A stretch of DNA of 64,000 bases from Pelodera strongyloides (taxonomy: Eukaryota; Nematoda; Chromadorea; Rhabditida; Rhabditidae). Below the pieces are notes generated by a model that searched no databases, was not told where the DNA came from, and saw only the letters and a program-made list of their open reading frames with translations. Shown here one piece after another: positions 25,743 through 38,087 of this stretch (position 1 is its first letter; every line of letters starts with the position of its first letter). Where the stretch lies: the NCBI GenBank assembly GCA_036852015.1, contig JAANDG010000645.1:16454-80453 (forward strand). Reading direction: 5' to 3'. The translations under genes and the position numbers were made by a program.

Positions 25743-28059
25743 TGAACATTTACACTCTCATAGAAACGTATGTTGAACATCTACACTCTCATATATTGAA
25801 TATATTGAACATATACACTCTCATATATTGAAACGTATGTTGAACATCTACACTCTCATATATTGAAACGTATGTTGAACATCTACACTCTCATATATTG
25901 AAACGTATATTGAACATCTACACTCTCATATATTGAAACGTATGTTGAACATCTACACTCTCATATATTGAAACGTATGTTGCACATCTACACTCTCATA
26001 TATTGAAACGTATGTTGAACATCTACACTCTCATATATTGAAACGTATGTTGAACATCTACACTCTCATATATTGAAACGTATTTGAACATCTACAATCT
26101 ACATATATTGAAACGTATGTTGAACATCTACACTCTCATATATTGAATATAAAACGTATGTTGAACATATACCCTCTCATATATTGAAACGTATGTTGCA
26201 CATCTACACTCTCATATATTGAAACGTATGTTGAACATCTACACTCTCATATATTGAAACGTATGTTGCACATCTACACTCTCATATATTGAAACGTATA
26301 TTGAACAAACCCAAACTATGTTAGCGCTATCGCGCTAACAAAGGATATACACTCTCATATATTGAAACGTATGTTGAACATCTACACTCTCATATATTGA
26401 AACGTATGTTGAACATCTACACTCTCATATATTGAAACGTATGTTGAACATCTACACTCTCATATATTGAAACGTATGTTGAACATCTACACTCTCATAT
26501 ATTGAAACGTATGTTGAACATCTACACTCTCATATATTGAAACGTATATTGAACATATACACTCTCATATATTGAAACGTATGTTGAACATCTACACTCT
26601 CATATATTGAAACGTATGTTGAACATCTACACTCTCATATATTGAAACGTATGTTGCACATCTACACTCTCATATATTGAAACGTATGTTGAACATCTAC
26701 ACTCTCATATATTGAAACGTATGTTGCAACATCTACACTCTCATATATTGAAACGTATGTTGAACATCTACACTCTCATATATTGAAACGTATGTTGAAC
26801 ATCTACACTCTCATATATTGAAACGTATGTTGCACATCTACACTCTCATATATTGAAACGTATGTTGAACATCTACACTCTCATATATTGAAACGTATGT
26901 TGAACATCTACACTCTCATATATTGAAACGTATGTTGCACATCTACACTCTCATATATTGAAACGTATATTGAACATATACACTCTCATATATTGAAACG
27001 TATGTTGAACATCTACACTCTCATATATTGAAACGTATGTTGAACTCTCTCCACTCTCAAATATTGAAACGTATGTTGAAATCTACATCTCATATATTGA
27101 AACGTATGTTGCACATCTACACTCTCATATATTGAAACGTATGTTGAACATATACACTCTCATATATTGAAACGTATGTTGCACATCTACACTCTCATAT
27201 ATTGAAACGTATATTGAACATATACACTCTCATATATTGAAACGTATGTTGAACATATACTACATATATGAAACGTATGTTGAACATCTACACTCTCATA
27301 TATTGAAACGTATGTTGCACATCTACATCTCATATTGAAAAGTATCTATTGAACACGTTACACTCTCATATATTGAACGTATGTTGAACATCTACACTCT
27401 CATATATTGAAACGTATGTTGAAACTACACTCTACGTACTCTCATATATTGAAACGTATGTTGCACATCTACACCTCTCATATATTGAAAACGTATGTTG
27501 AACATCTACACTCTCATATATTGAAACGTATGTTGCACATATACTCTCAATATTGAAAAGTATATTGAACATCACTCTCATATATTGAAACGATGTTGAA
27601 CATACACTCTCAATATGAAACGTATGTTGCACATCTACACTCTCATATATTGAAAGTATGTTTGAAATCTACACTCTCATATATCGAAACGTATGTTGAA
27701 CATCTACACTCTCATATATTGAAACGTATGTTGCACATCTACACTCTCATATATTGAAACGTATGTTGAACATCTACACTCTCATATATTGAAACGTATG
27801 TTGAACATCTACACTCTCATATATTGAAACGTATGTAACATATATCACATCTACACTCTCATATATTGAAACGTATATTGAACATCTACACTCCATATAT
27901 TGAAACGTATTTTCTACGAAACGTATTTGACACTCTACACTCTCATATATTGAAACGTATGTTGCACATCTACACTCTCATATATTGAAACGTATATTGA
28001 ACATATACACTCTCATATATTGAAACGTATGTTGAACATCTACACTCTCATATATTGAA
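25743..28059. repeat. satellite of 35-bp units, about 65 copies
   Basis: Tandem array whose unit reads TGAACATCTACACTCTCATA followed by TATTGAAACGTATGT. Most units are identical except for A/C in TTGAACATC versus TTGCACATC and T/A in ATCTACAC versus ATATACAC. Units near 27040-27680 and 27830-27930 carry small deletions or insertions. One 38-bp insertion at about 26307-26344 holds a hairpin (GTTAGCGC, loop TATC, GCGCTAAC). Short frames across it are by-products of the repeat, not genes. Confidence 0.95.
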
Positions 28060-29161
28060 GAAATTTCTCGGAATTTTGATATAGCTACGAAATCTTCTTT
28101 CGATAATGGATTTCAATTGCCTTTCCTTCGCTAACCTTTTCACTAGTAAAACATACTTTCGCTAGGCGTTTCTTCACTAAAAATGCTTTCGCCAGCGAAT
28201 CCGCCCGAAATAAAATTAATATTTTCGAGAGCGTGTTCGGCGGAAATGAACAGAGTGACGGTTTCTTACTTACCCATCATGCACCTCGTATTCCTGATTC
28301 TCTTTGATTTCACTCTTTATTTTCCATATTTCACAGTTTACAATCACACATAAAATGCACACAAATACCAGTCATGTTCAATTAATTGAGGTGAGAAAAT
28401 AGATAAATACTGTTTTTCGAATAAAAATACTCCCGAAAACACTGAAGAAGAGAAAATATTTACATGAAAAGAGGTTCACTTCCATCAGGAAGGTGTGACA
28501 ACGTTTGGTTCTTTTTTTCTTTTTTTTTTGATTGGCATATCATATAAATTATTAAGAATATAAAATGTTCCACAACTTCCTATAATATAAAGCGAATAAA
28601 AGAAAGGAAAATTAATAATTTTGTAGTTTGTAGTTTGGCTGAATCAGCTGATCGGACAGAAACACAATCGGACCACCCAGGGTGTTGCTGTTCCTCATGG
28701 ATCAATACATCCTGCCGACCACGCTCGATATACCTGCACATTGGATCAATTCATAAGAAAGTAAAATAATTGTACGCAAAATTTTCATAGTATCAAATTT
28801 GTTTTCAACTACTGTTTTTATATAGTACGGTACTTTTTCGGTGGCGCAAACTCTGAAGGTGTGATTTAAAGACACCGAAGCAGTGAGCAAAACGCCCGGT
28901 CGCAGCGACAGTATGGCTCGAAAAGGTGGCGGCGGAAATTCAGCGCCAGCACTTTCATTTCGTTATAGGACGTCCAAGGACATACAAACATCCCATGACA
29001 TCCTATGACATCCCGAGACACCCCATGACATCCTCTGATTGTTCTGATCAACAAATAATCCTCACCTATATGTTGGATGCATGCGACGAATGTCCTTTTG
29101 TGCTTCCAGAGACATTGCAACGAGAAACTCGTCACCTAAACATATTGGAATCAACATCTTG

Positions 29162-29444
29162 TATGGGGGGCGTGGTCAAGTGGCAAGCGGCAAGGCCCTT
29201 GCTCACCACGACGCCACCGGTCACTGGTTCGATCCCGGGCCGGAACCCCCTCACCCCACCAAAGGTGTAAAAGTTGGTAGCTGGGTAAAACCAGCGGAGA
29301 TAAATCGACTTCCCGAGCAGATTGGCCACCGGGAAGTTTAAATGGCCAGTATGTCCAGCCTCTGAGCTGGACCCCGGTGCACCGTTTCCGCGGATTCGGT
29401 TGATATAACCCGGTTCACTTTATCTTTATCTTTATCTTGGATCG
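29162..29444 (+). mobile_element. tRNA-derived SINE
   Basis: A tRNA-like head at 29165-29252 has an A-box-like TGGTCAAGTGG and a B-box GGTTCGATCCC, and GGGGG/CCCCC ends able to pair as an acceptor stem. A unique body of about 170 bp follows, and then a (TTTATC)n tail near 29418-29438. ATCTTG flanks both sides (before the head and after the tail) as a possible target duplication. The T stem is imperfect and the body is attached without CCA processing context, so a SINE fits better than a working tRNA gene. Confidence 0.7.
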
Positions 29445-29655
29445 AAGGATGAAAATTACTGTAGCCACTTTATGCAACCATTCACACATTGACCCGCACA
29501 AGATACGTTACTCCAACACTATAGCTTGGAACTTGGAAGGTCGAGTAATGATTTGTTGCGTGGTGTAAGTCATGATCAATGTTTTAAATGCATTTTACTT
29601 TTGCTTCAGTATGCTGTCCTAAAGCTATAGAATTATTAAAGAGCAATTCTCTCAC

Positions 29656-32551
29656 CCGTAGTCATGAGATCAAAAACACATGAATCGTAAAAGAAATCGG
29701 TAGTATTGACCAAAGCGCATCTACCTGAAAATATTGATAAATTATGTTGATGCTCAGGGTCTGATTGGTACTGGATTACGGTACTCTCTTTATCTTATCC
29801 ACACAATTGGCTTCATGCCAACATTTTATTCGAATGAAGTAGAGTGAATAAACTGACTATGCGCAAAATGTGGAGGTACGTGAAGTTGTATGGCTAGACA
29901 TCTAGAATACCCGTGAGGATCGGCCAAAGAATGTGAGATTGGGACAGAGTGCCGACAGCCAGACAGACACAGCTGATCGTCGGAATGGGAATAAGTCTGA
30001 AATTGGAAAGTGGAATGAAACTGGAAGAAAATGAGGAAACTCCTGGAAAAAGGTGAAACTCGCAAGATGAAGTATGCATTGAAATATGTATACTGTCGGG
30101 GCGTACTTACAAATTACTAGCATACTGTATTGAACATATACGGCTGTATAGTTTTTGTTGGAAAATCATATCAGTAACTCACGGATAATAAAATATTTGG
30201 AACAGTGAGTGAAACAGAAAGATATGGTCCCTCCCTAGTTAACTGAATTGTTGAAGCGGCATGACGAAGATAAATAACGACTGAATTAGAATCCTGACGC
30301 AGGATCTGAAAAGGAAATAGGGTTTAATAATGGAACGTGTCATAGTGCGTGCAAGCGGCGCGCTAATGGCGAGCTACTTGCACATGTTGCGCGCCACCAA
30401 GCTGCTAATTTTGTTCGCTGTTTTCGCGCCGCCTGCAAGCCGTCAATGCGCGTGTTCTAATCACTCGAACAATTTTATTGGATTTTACACTATAATTTTG
30501 CTGAATAAAAAATATACCTCTATGGCATTTTTTGGTTTAACTTGTGGTACAAAAAGGGTTCCATCAGTAAAAGAAGCCGGTAGGTGTTCCATATCGGAAG
30601 CTGCTTCATAAGTCAATGGAGAAGTACAATTATGCGATTTAATAAGGACTACAACCTAAAAATCTAATTATTATTATAAATGATGGACTCCATATCAATG
30701 TTTTGTTCATACTTTTGAAGCACGTTGCCTTACATTTAAGTACCCAGTTGATATGGAAACAGATTCTCAAATTGGTTGTTTGATAACGTGATAACAAATC
30801 TTTTACAATAACAAAAAAGTCTATGAGCTTAAAAAGATAAGAAAAGAATGCTGACCCGTGTGATTGTTGGAGCTTCCAATCCACTATGTAATGACGTTGT
30901 TGAGACTTGTATTAAAAAGAACCTAAAAGGGTATTAAATGTTATTTTATAGGCCTAGGCCTAGAAATGTGTCATAAATAGACAATACAACGCAAAAATCC
31001 CCATAAAAAGGCGCGTTCCCCGTCCAAGTCACCGCTCAAAGTAGGCCACAGGTAGGCAAGGCAAGGAAGCCCCAAAATGAACATAGGATGGGAACATTTT
31101 CTGTATCATAAATACATAATGGGGTTTGCAAGTATGGCCGATTTTAGTAGTATCAAACAATTTACGTGTCTTGGCGCTATACGATAATATCTACAGGCAG
31201 TTTTAACTACCGATCGCCACGGGACCATTTGTTCAACAACAACAAAAATGTTTCTTCCCGCTTTGATGGCGGATTTTCTATAGTGCGGATGTGTCAAAAT
31301 TACACAAAATTACGGTACACGATTTTGCGAATTGATACTTGCAAGGAAAACTCGCGGTTTTTGGCATACTTGCATCCTTATGAAGGTTCCTGGAAAATTG
31401 GGAATTACACCACACACGACTGGCTGAAAGTGTTCATTGTCTATCACTATTTCAGAATATGCAGTAAAATAATTTCCTCTCACCTATTATCAACCATAGG
31501 CATGGCTCCCTTTTCATTACAAGTCATCGTGCCACCATCAAACTTTCTCAAATGTGAATTACTGAATAAACTACAAAAACGGAATGAAGATTTGTGAGAA
31601 ACGTCCATTAGAAGACATCTAAACAAAGAAGTTGAATGAATAGTGTAAACATAAGTCGAAACTTTAAAGTGGTATGACACGCGGTTTGTGAAGCGTATGC
31701 GCTTTAGCGTGTTCGATTCTGTGTCGTAAGTTGTAAACATCCATAACATAAATTCCACATAAAAGCGAGCGCATTTGTCACCCGAGAAACCACCTACCTC
31801 TTCCCTTTATCGCTCTCCTTTTCCAATATACTCTTGCAATTATATTGGTCAAATTGGCGTTTTAATTGTAATTGGACGAAGTGAAACTTTAAATTCGAAT
31901 GGCAACTTTTCATCGTCTCGTTTATGCAACTTTGATACGTGGAGAGAATCTGAAGTGATAAATAAAGAGTTATCTAGCCATCTTACTTTAGAAGTTAGAA
32001 CCCACACAGGGGTATGTAGACCACAGATACAATCAGAGCACCCGTCCTGGGAACTCCATCATGATGTTACCGATTGCAACACAAAACTTTGGTGAATTAT
32101 GGATACATCAAACTCCAATGTCAAAAGCATTACATTAATCAATATTATGAAAATAAGAAAATATCCAAGAAGAGAAAAGAGGATGGGAGCAACATTTTGT
32201 CGCATATACCTAGTCTTTTAAAGCGAAATACCGACCGGTTTTTGAAACGCATCGAATACTCCCTGCTTTACTATGCTTCATATGCAAATGAGCATAAATT
32301 TGAATGAAAAATAGACCCCAATAGACCCCTTTTAGCATAACTGCATAATAATGCTGATATTTGAGATGCGTTTCAAAAACCGGCTGGTATTTCGCTTTAA
32401 AACAAAATTGAAAGGTATCGTACCTCGCAGTACCTAGAAGTCCCCGCCGGCGTTAGGGATTCAAAGTCCATAGTACGCGAATAATAATTGGAACATTCGT
32501 CAATACGACATCCATCAATTACAGTAAATGATAGAAATATATACAGGATAA
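29656..32551 (-). CDS. drag-1: repulsive guidance molecule (RGM) family, DRAG-1-like; both ends incomplete
   Basis: RGM proteins are extracellular, usually GPI-anchored BMP co-receptors; C. elegans DRAG-1 acts in Sma/Mab BMP signalling. Exons in transcription order: 32551-32424, 31949-31798, 31570-31484, 30883-30856, 30655-30518, 30305-30183, 29996-29911, 29720-29656, all in compatible phase. Matches to recalled RGM sequence: CRIDECSNYYS (RGM N-domain start), LSTYQSCINETMKSC and QYNCKS, HLRKFDGGTMTC (vWD-like core), LIKSHNC, LPASFTDGT, DDQLCLSGC, and FFYDSCVFDLMTTG. The signal peptide exon upstream is partial (hydrophobic ILYIFLSFTVIDG) and no ATG exon was found. The C-terminal exon is not settled; a frame ending at 28702 is one candidate. 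Odd: the GDPH self-cleavage motif of vertebrate RGMs reads SNSH here, and the YLSVQVTN-like strand seems missing. Confidence 0.82.
31119..31378. mobile_element. GGGGTTTGCAAG-family MITE, copy 2
   Basis: Starts ATGGGGTTTGCAAGTATGGC and ends TTGGCATACTTGCATCC, inverted relative to the copy at 2945-3209. It lies in the drag-1-like intron 30884-31483. Confidence 0.85.
32218..32400. mobile_element. CCGGCC foldback MITE, copy 4
   Basis: TTAAAGCGAAATACCGACCG to CCGGCTGGTATTTCGCTTTAA, in the drag-1-like intron 31950-32423. The middle portion is closest to copy 2 read in the opposite direction. Confidence 0.88.
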
Positions 32552-33287
32552 CTACACGTTTAATAATAAATATAATTAGCTCAGACGAAATTAGAGATGA
32601 ATAATTCTGCCTGAGGGTTACTGTATTGGGATTAGGGCCGATAAATTGCTTTGTACAACAATGATTACTTGGTGGATAGTGATTACAGTACCCGGCATCG
32701 TCGCGGGACCCTAGAGGGCGAGCGCGGGAGTTTAAACCTTGTACGGCGGAATACGGTAAAATCGGACATTCCATATCATTCCGGGTAGATTTCTATCTGA
32801 AATATTTCCTTCAGAGCCTGTCATTTAATAGAGATTGTCGAAAACATTGATCATGCGAACGTATACTAACGAAAAATACATCATAAAATATCTAACCAGC
32901 CGATATAAACGATGTGCACTATAATTGGCGTGAAGTTTGCGTTGGATTGACGGTTGCACGCGACATTTTCGCGTGCATGCGGCGTCAGATGGGTGCGCAA
33001 AATTGCAAGATATTTCTGTGCCGCGCGCATTACGCACGCGGCCACTTGCCAAATAATGTTTGTGCGCCGCAGGAACGCCGACTGTTTTTCCAGAATACTT
33101 ACTTCAGTAATGCTTTTGAACACAAATTCTCATTCACGTGATAGTAAAATAAAAACATGTCATTGTTCTGAATGAAACATTATCTGTGGAATTTAAGAGG
33201 GATAGTTTTTTTATCAGAAAGTTGATAGCTGATAATTCTGCCTTCCTCACTAAAATGCATTTTCCTTGGGAGTGTCACAAATAAGTC

Positions 33288-33290
<3 letters not shown>

Positions 33291-33318
<28 letters not shown>

Positions 33319-33407
33319 TTAAAGAGAAAGAGAGAAGAGATATATATATATATATATATAGAAAGAGAGATAGAGAGAAAGAGAGAGAGAGGGAGAAAGG
33401 GAGAGAC
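33291..33407. repeat. GA and TA microsatellite
   Basis: A run of AG dinucleotides, a short TA run, and then more GA-rich sequence. Short frames on the minus strand here are simple-repeat artefacts. Confidence 0.9.
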
Positions 33408-34041
33408 TGACAACAATTACAAAGGTACAAAGTAGCTTCGAAGGTGGGTTAGAAGGGACATTTTACATTTATCACTTACAAGTAATTTCAGAATGATTAA
33501 ATAACGAGAAAAAATTAATCTCGGAATTGTTGCTAGGGAGACATCCTCATAATCCGACAATACATATTTATCTATTACTGAAGAAGCTTTTTTTTATAAA
33601 AAAAAAGCGAATATAGTAAGTAAGCACCACGGCATTCTAATAACCATCTATATCACTATAAAATAGAAAATTCTCGATTCCAAGAGTCCAATTGGGTGAA
33701 ATTTGCAAGGAAATTTTCTATGGTAGGTCAGTCGGTACCAACAATAATGGTACGAACAACAGAAGTTTCCATGTCCTTTCATAGTTGAGTAAGAAAAAAA
33801 TACTAAGAACAACTAATGGATTCAACACCGAAGAGCGTTCCCCACTTTTAGAAACTCCCTATGTTCCCTTCTTATTTTATTTGTTGAGACAAGGTCATTT
33901 TTAGTGGAAAAGTGGTCGCCGAAACAATAAAAAAGACATAAGAATCAGTGAGAAATCAGGTCGAGAAGAGATTCAATTTGAATGGCTTTTTATTTATGAA
34001 TTCGCAAAATCACACCACAATCATCCTGGCTTTCTTCAATG

Positions 34042-34229
34042 TTAAAGCGAAATACTGGCCGGTTTTTGAAACGCATCGTGGACAACTGAATTCTTACTTA
34101 TTTATCATATATGCAAAGTTGCTTGAATTTAGCTCGGTTTTCATTCTAATTTATGTTCATTTGCATAAGCTGCATAAGAATACTGGTTTACTCGATGCGT
34201 TCCAAAAACCGACCGGTATTTCGCTTTAA
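34042..34229. mobile_element. CCGGCC foldback MITE, copy 5
   Basis: TTAAAGCGAAATACTGGCCG to ACCGGTATTTCGCTTTAA with TTAA at both ends, intergenic. The inner part resembles cop­ies 6 and 7 (AATTTAGCTCG, CATTTGCATAAGCTGCATAA). Confidence 0.88.
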
Positions 34230-34244
34230 AACTTCGAATAGTGC

Positions 34245-34264
34245 TAGGCTTAGGCTTAGGCTAG
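34245..34264. repeat. short TTAGGC tract
   Basis: TAGGCTTAGGCTTAGGCTAG, about three units of the nematode telomere repeat, just beyond a CCGGCC MITE. It is too short to infer a former chromosome end. Confidence 0.6.
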
Positions 34265-35027
34265 CACGGAGCTAGCCTTTAACTCTAACCTAACACTAAG
34301 CATGTGATGAAAAATTGGACAGACGATGAATGCACACTTCGTGGGAACTTAAGCCCAGGTCCTGGCTCTAATCATATGATCAGGCTGATTATCGATTGAT
34401 TGTGAGGACCAGACACCCGGGCACCATACAGTACATTCACCCGGTGCTGGGAAATAAGTAAACAGATATAGTGATCAGGCAATCACTTCCAACTCGCCCA
34501 TCAACTCACTCTGGTCAGAAATGTGATTTTTGTCAACTAATTGATCAAAGATATAATATAATATGAGAAATTTAGATATATATATATAATTCCTGGTCTT
34601 TCTATACAAATTTTGTATTTCAACATATTGAATGTAATCAATTCTCAATACATACTTGTATGAAGTGATTCCAACCTTTACTGAGCCTCCAGAACTATAT
34701 AATAAATAAGATATAGTAAATGAAGCGGGAGAAAGGTAACGGCAAAAAAAAGTTCTAGATTAGACCCGTCTTCGCAACAGAACAGAACTCCGCGCGGGTC
34801 CCGTGCCTGAAATACACGGTCCGGCCTGCTTTGGGTTTTTGGTGAAAATAAAGGAAAAATTACTTATTGTTTGAGGAATGAAAACGGGAGAATTAGACAA
34901 AACTGCGTACATGCTAAACATGCGGCAAGGTTTTCGAAAATCAGTGCATAAACACTACGGAAGCGAAGCGCTCTCTGAAAATTTCGCTCTCATTCTCACC
35001 ATCGTCGCCCTCCTCTCTATTATAGCG

Positions 35028-35068
<41 letters not shown>

Positions 35069-36699
35069 CGGTTTTGAAGCTGAGGTTCCCAAGAAGACTA
35101 CGAAGCCCGTTCGAGCATACAAACAAACGATCCTCGTAGACTCATCAACATATATACAACAGTTCTCTCTCCATCTCCATCTCTCTCAATTTCCCAGTCA
35201 ATTTCCTCTATTTCTTCTCTTCTCTCAATTATGTATTCTTTTTCTTCACTCTCACTGATCGGCAATAATATAATTGTGACTTCGAATTCATATAACAGAA
35301 ATTTGTAAATATATGGGCAGTGGGACACACGGTTGTGACCCATAGCCATGCGCCATGCCATAATGTATATGCAAATTGCTGTGCCCTATTGTGCTCACGA
35401 ATGGAAGGCAATTTACATACTACACATGGAAATACATTTCTTTTGTTACAGTATACACCAAAAAGCAGACAAATCGTAAATTTCCAAAAAAAAACGGTAG
35501 CTAAACTTGACAAGCTTGAAGTTGAAGGAAAGATTTTTCAGCAAAAATAGTAAGCCATAAAAATTCTCAGGAAAATCATAATTCGTAATCAATTGACAAT
35601 GAGTTGCTTACGATTAGAAGGTTGTGGATCAGGATCAGGAATAATACCGCAAACACATTAATCTACATAAACAAAACGTGAAACATGTGACCTCTCCTTG
35701 AGTAATATATCGAATGATAGTGAAGTTGGCGTTCATAGAAATAGAAAGATAAAATATGAAAGTACTCATTGGTTAGGTTTCGCGAAGGCAAACGGAGCCG
35801 TTGGGATCTTAGAATAACGACAGTAACCGGCAAAAAAAACTATTGTCGACCACATAGCGACCATTCGGTGCCCATTTATAGGTTTCACAAAAAAGCCGTC
35901 TCCAAATGGTCACCAAGTGGTCGGTCAAGTTTCCTATTTTAAAGTTGACCTTTTCTGTGGTCTAAATTGTTGGTAGGTTGTGCAAGAAAGGAGTGTGTTT
36001 CTTGTCGATAAATCAAGAGTGATTTGAACAAGAGTTGTTCTCTTGTCAGTTGAATTAATGGAAAGAACTCGGAATTGAGAAAGAATGATCGGACTGTCAA
36101 TTGACAATGACAGAGCAATCAGACATAATGACAATTTGAATGAAATGACCTGAAATGAGCATACTAAAATTAGAAGAATTTCGAGATGGTCAGATTTTCG
36201 CTTGCACAAGGTTCTCTGAACAAGAATCTTTGAGAATTGCAAAAAAATGGCTACAAAATGGACCAGAACGGTAGGAAAACAAATCGATATCAGACAAATT
36301 TTAATTACTTGGGCACGAGGTTACTGTATTTTATTTAGAGTTGTATCCAATCGGGCAATTAGAATACGATAATCTGGTAGATGGTAGACACACAACACTA
36401 ACATTAATCATCTAAGCATCTATTCGTCTTACATCTACTTGTTGTGTATTCCATGTTATGGGTGGTGTCTCCCGAAGGAAATTGTAAATAGTTGTGTGTG
36501 CTTGGTTGCCCTCGCACCCTGTCATTAGCATATTAGAGTGAAGAGAATGGAAACAACGCACCAATACCTCAGATTACATCTCAATCCGCTTTCACAAAGA
36601 TGAAATATTACGGTTAAGCAAACTCTGGGGAATAGATTATGTTATGGATGCTCGAAACTAATCATTTCGATTAGATAGCAAGATACATCCTTCGCTGCT

Positions 36700-36890
36700 T
36701 TCAAGCGATGTGTGACCCGGTTTGTGAAACGTAAGCTGGAAAACTGCCTTTTCGTGTGTACAGTATACTAGTAAAATTTTTAAGCTAACCTGCAGTTTTT
36801 CCTTCACAGAATGAAACACAATTGACACAGAATACACGGGAATGCATTTGTTCAATAATGACAACAGAACTACGTGTCATACCGCTTTAA
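36700..36890. mobile_element. TTAA-ended element with GGTATGACAC ends
   Basis: Right end GTGTCATACCGCTTTAA pairs with the left end TTCAAGCGATGTGTGACCC. A sequence at 31664 (TTAAAGTGGTATGACACGCG) and the element at 39050-39176 share these ends. Confidence 0.6.
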
Positions 36891-38087
36891 AGATTCAGCC
36901 CCAGTAAGAAAAGGTTCCCCCAATTTTTCTATGAGCATACTACAAGATTGCACAGATAGCTGCGAAAACTTTTACGTGGGCTAAGAACCTTTAACTAAAT
37001 GTGTAAACTAGCAATGCTTAAAACAAAGCAACAAAGGCTTACACTGCAAAGTCATTAGCGAAGAAAATCACCTTATTTATATGCAAATTATTTCTCAAGT
37101 GCCTCAAGACTCAAGGGATTAGGAATGGTGTCAAATTGTTCACAGCTGTCACACAGTTGGTATACATTGTTGTTTCAAAACAAGAGTATACACACATAGA
37201 GGGAACAAGAGAAAGTGAGAGAGATACGGTATGCATAAATTACCGTACAATCCTCATTATTTCACATTCTGGTGATCGATGAATCAAACTAATGTGCAGT
37301 CAAATTGTCCCGTAAAATGAGTTCTTATTATTAACGCGAAAGATTTCGCGGCTAAATAAATACTCTGAAACACGCCGATTTTCAAGTCGTAACAGAAGAT
37401 TCTCCTTCTTAGTCCTGGGTCCTGGATTTTTCTTCAGAATTCATTTTCACTGCCATTATGTCTTGTTCCAGATTACACAACATAACTCAAACCTATGAAG
37501 CACAAACTTTTATGTTCAATTAAACAAAGCAAAACAATTCAAACTGAACACAACAAAAGTAATAATAACAAACAAACAAACAATAATAGTGTAACAAAAC
37601 AAATCAACAAAAATTAACGAATGCATATAATCAATGATGTAAAGAGAAAATGACATGCATAATGACCTGTCTATGTTTGCGATTCGCACATGCGAAAATA
37701 GCGAAAATGACAAATGCCTGTCCATGTTCAGGCCATTTTATGTGAATGTCAAATGCCTACCGTAACCCATGCGAATAACGCATTTGACATGGTCTTGCAG
37801 CGAAAGTGTATCAGACCCGTACTATTTTGAAATAGATCTGTACTATTTTGAAATAGATCCGTACTAGATTAAAAATCGCTAAGGACCATGTCATTTACAC
37901 GAAGATTACTCGAACACGCACATGCATTTGTCACTTTTCAAGTGCGAATCGCATACATGGAGAGGCTATAAAAGATACCTAACTGAACAAGTTCAGAATT
38001 GAGGCAAATACGCTGACCACTCTACTAAAGAAAAACTAGTGAAAATTCAGTCACGAGGAAGGGGCCATTTCCGCTTAAATCTCTCAC

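Larger units (their letters stand above)
32552..38087. other. 5.5-kb region upstream of drag-1-like gene
   Basis: No supported exons apart from whatever first exon the drag-1-like gene has. It contains a GA/TA microsatellite (33291-33407), a CCGGCC MITE (34042-34229), a TTAGGC-like tract (34245-34264), a CT microsatellite (35036-35063), a TTAA-type foldback (36700-36890), and tandem CGTACTATTTTGAAATAGAT units (about 37816-37870). It is probably mostly regulatory and repeat DNA. Confidence 0.5.

Noticed and set aside
25743..28059. CRISPR-like array of 35-bp repeats
   Set aside because: Units are directly adjacent with no unique spacers, and the genome is eukaryotic. It is a tandem satellite.
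29165..29252. Functional tRNA gene
   Set aside because: A and B boxes exist but the T stem is imperfect, no clear anticodon arm was found, and a SINE body and tail follow directly.
34878..35258. 126-codon plus-strand frame
   Set aside because: It crosses a CT microsatellite that produces a Leu-Ser repeat; no splice context or domain.
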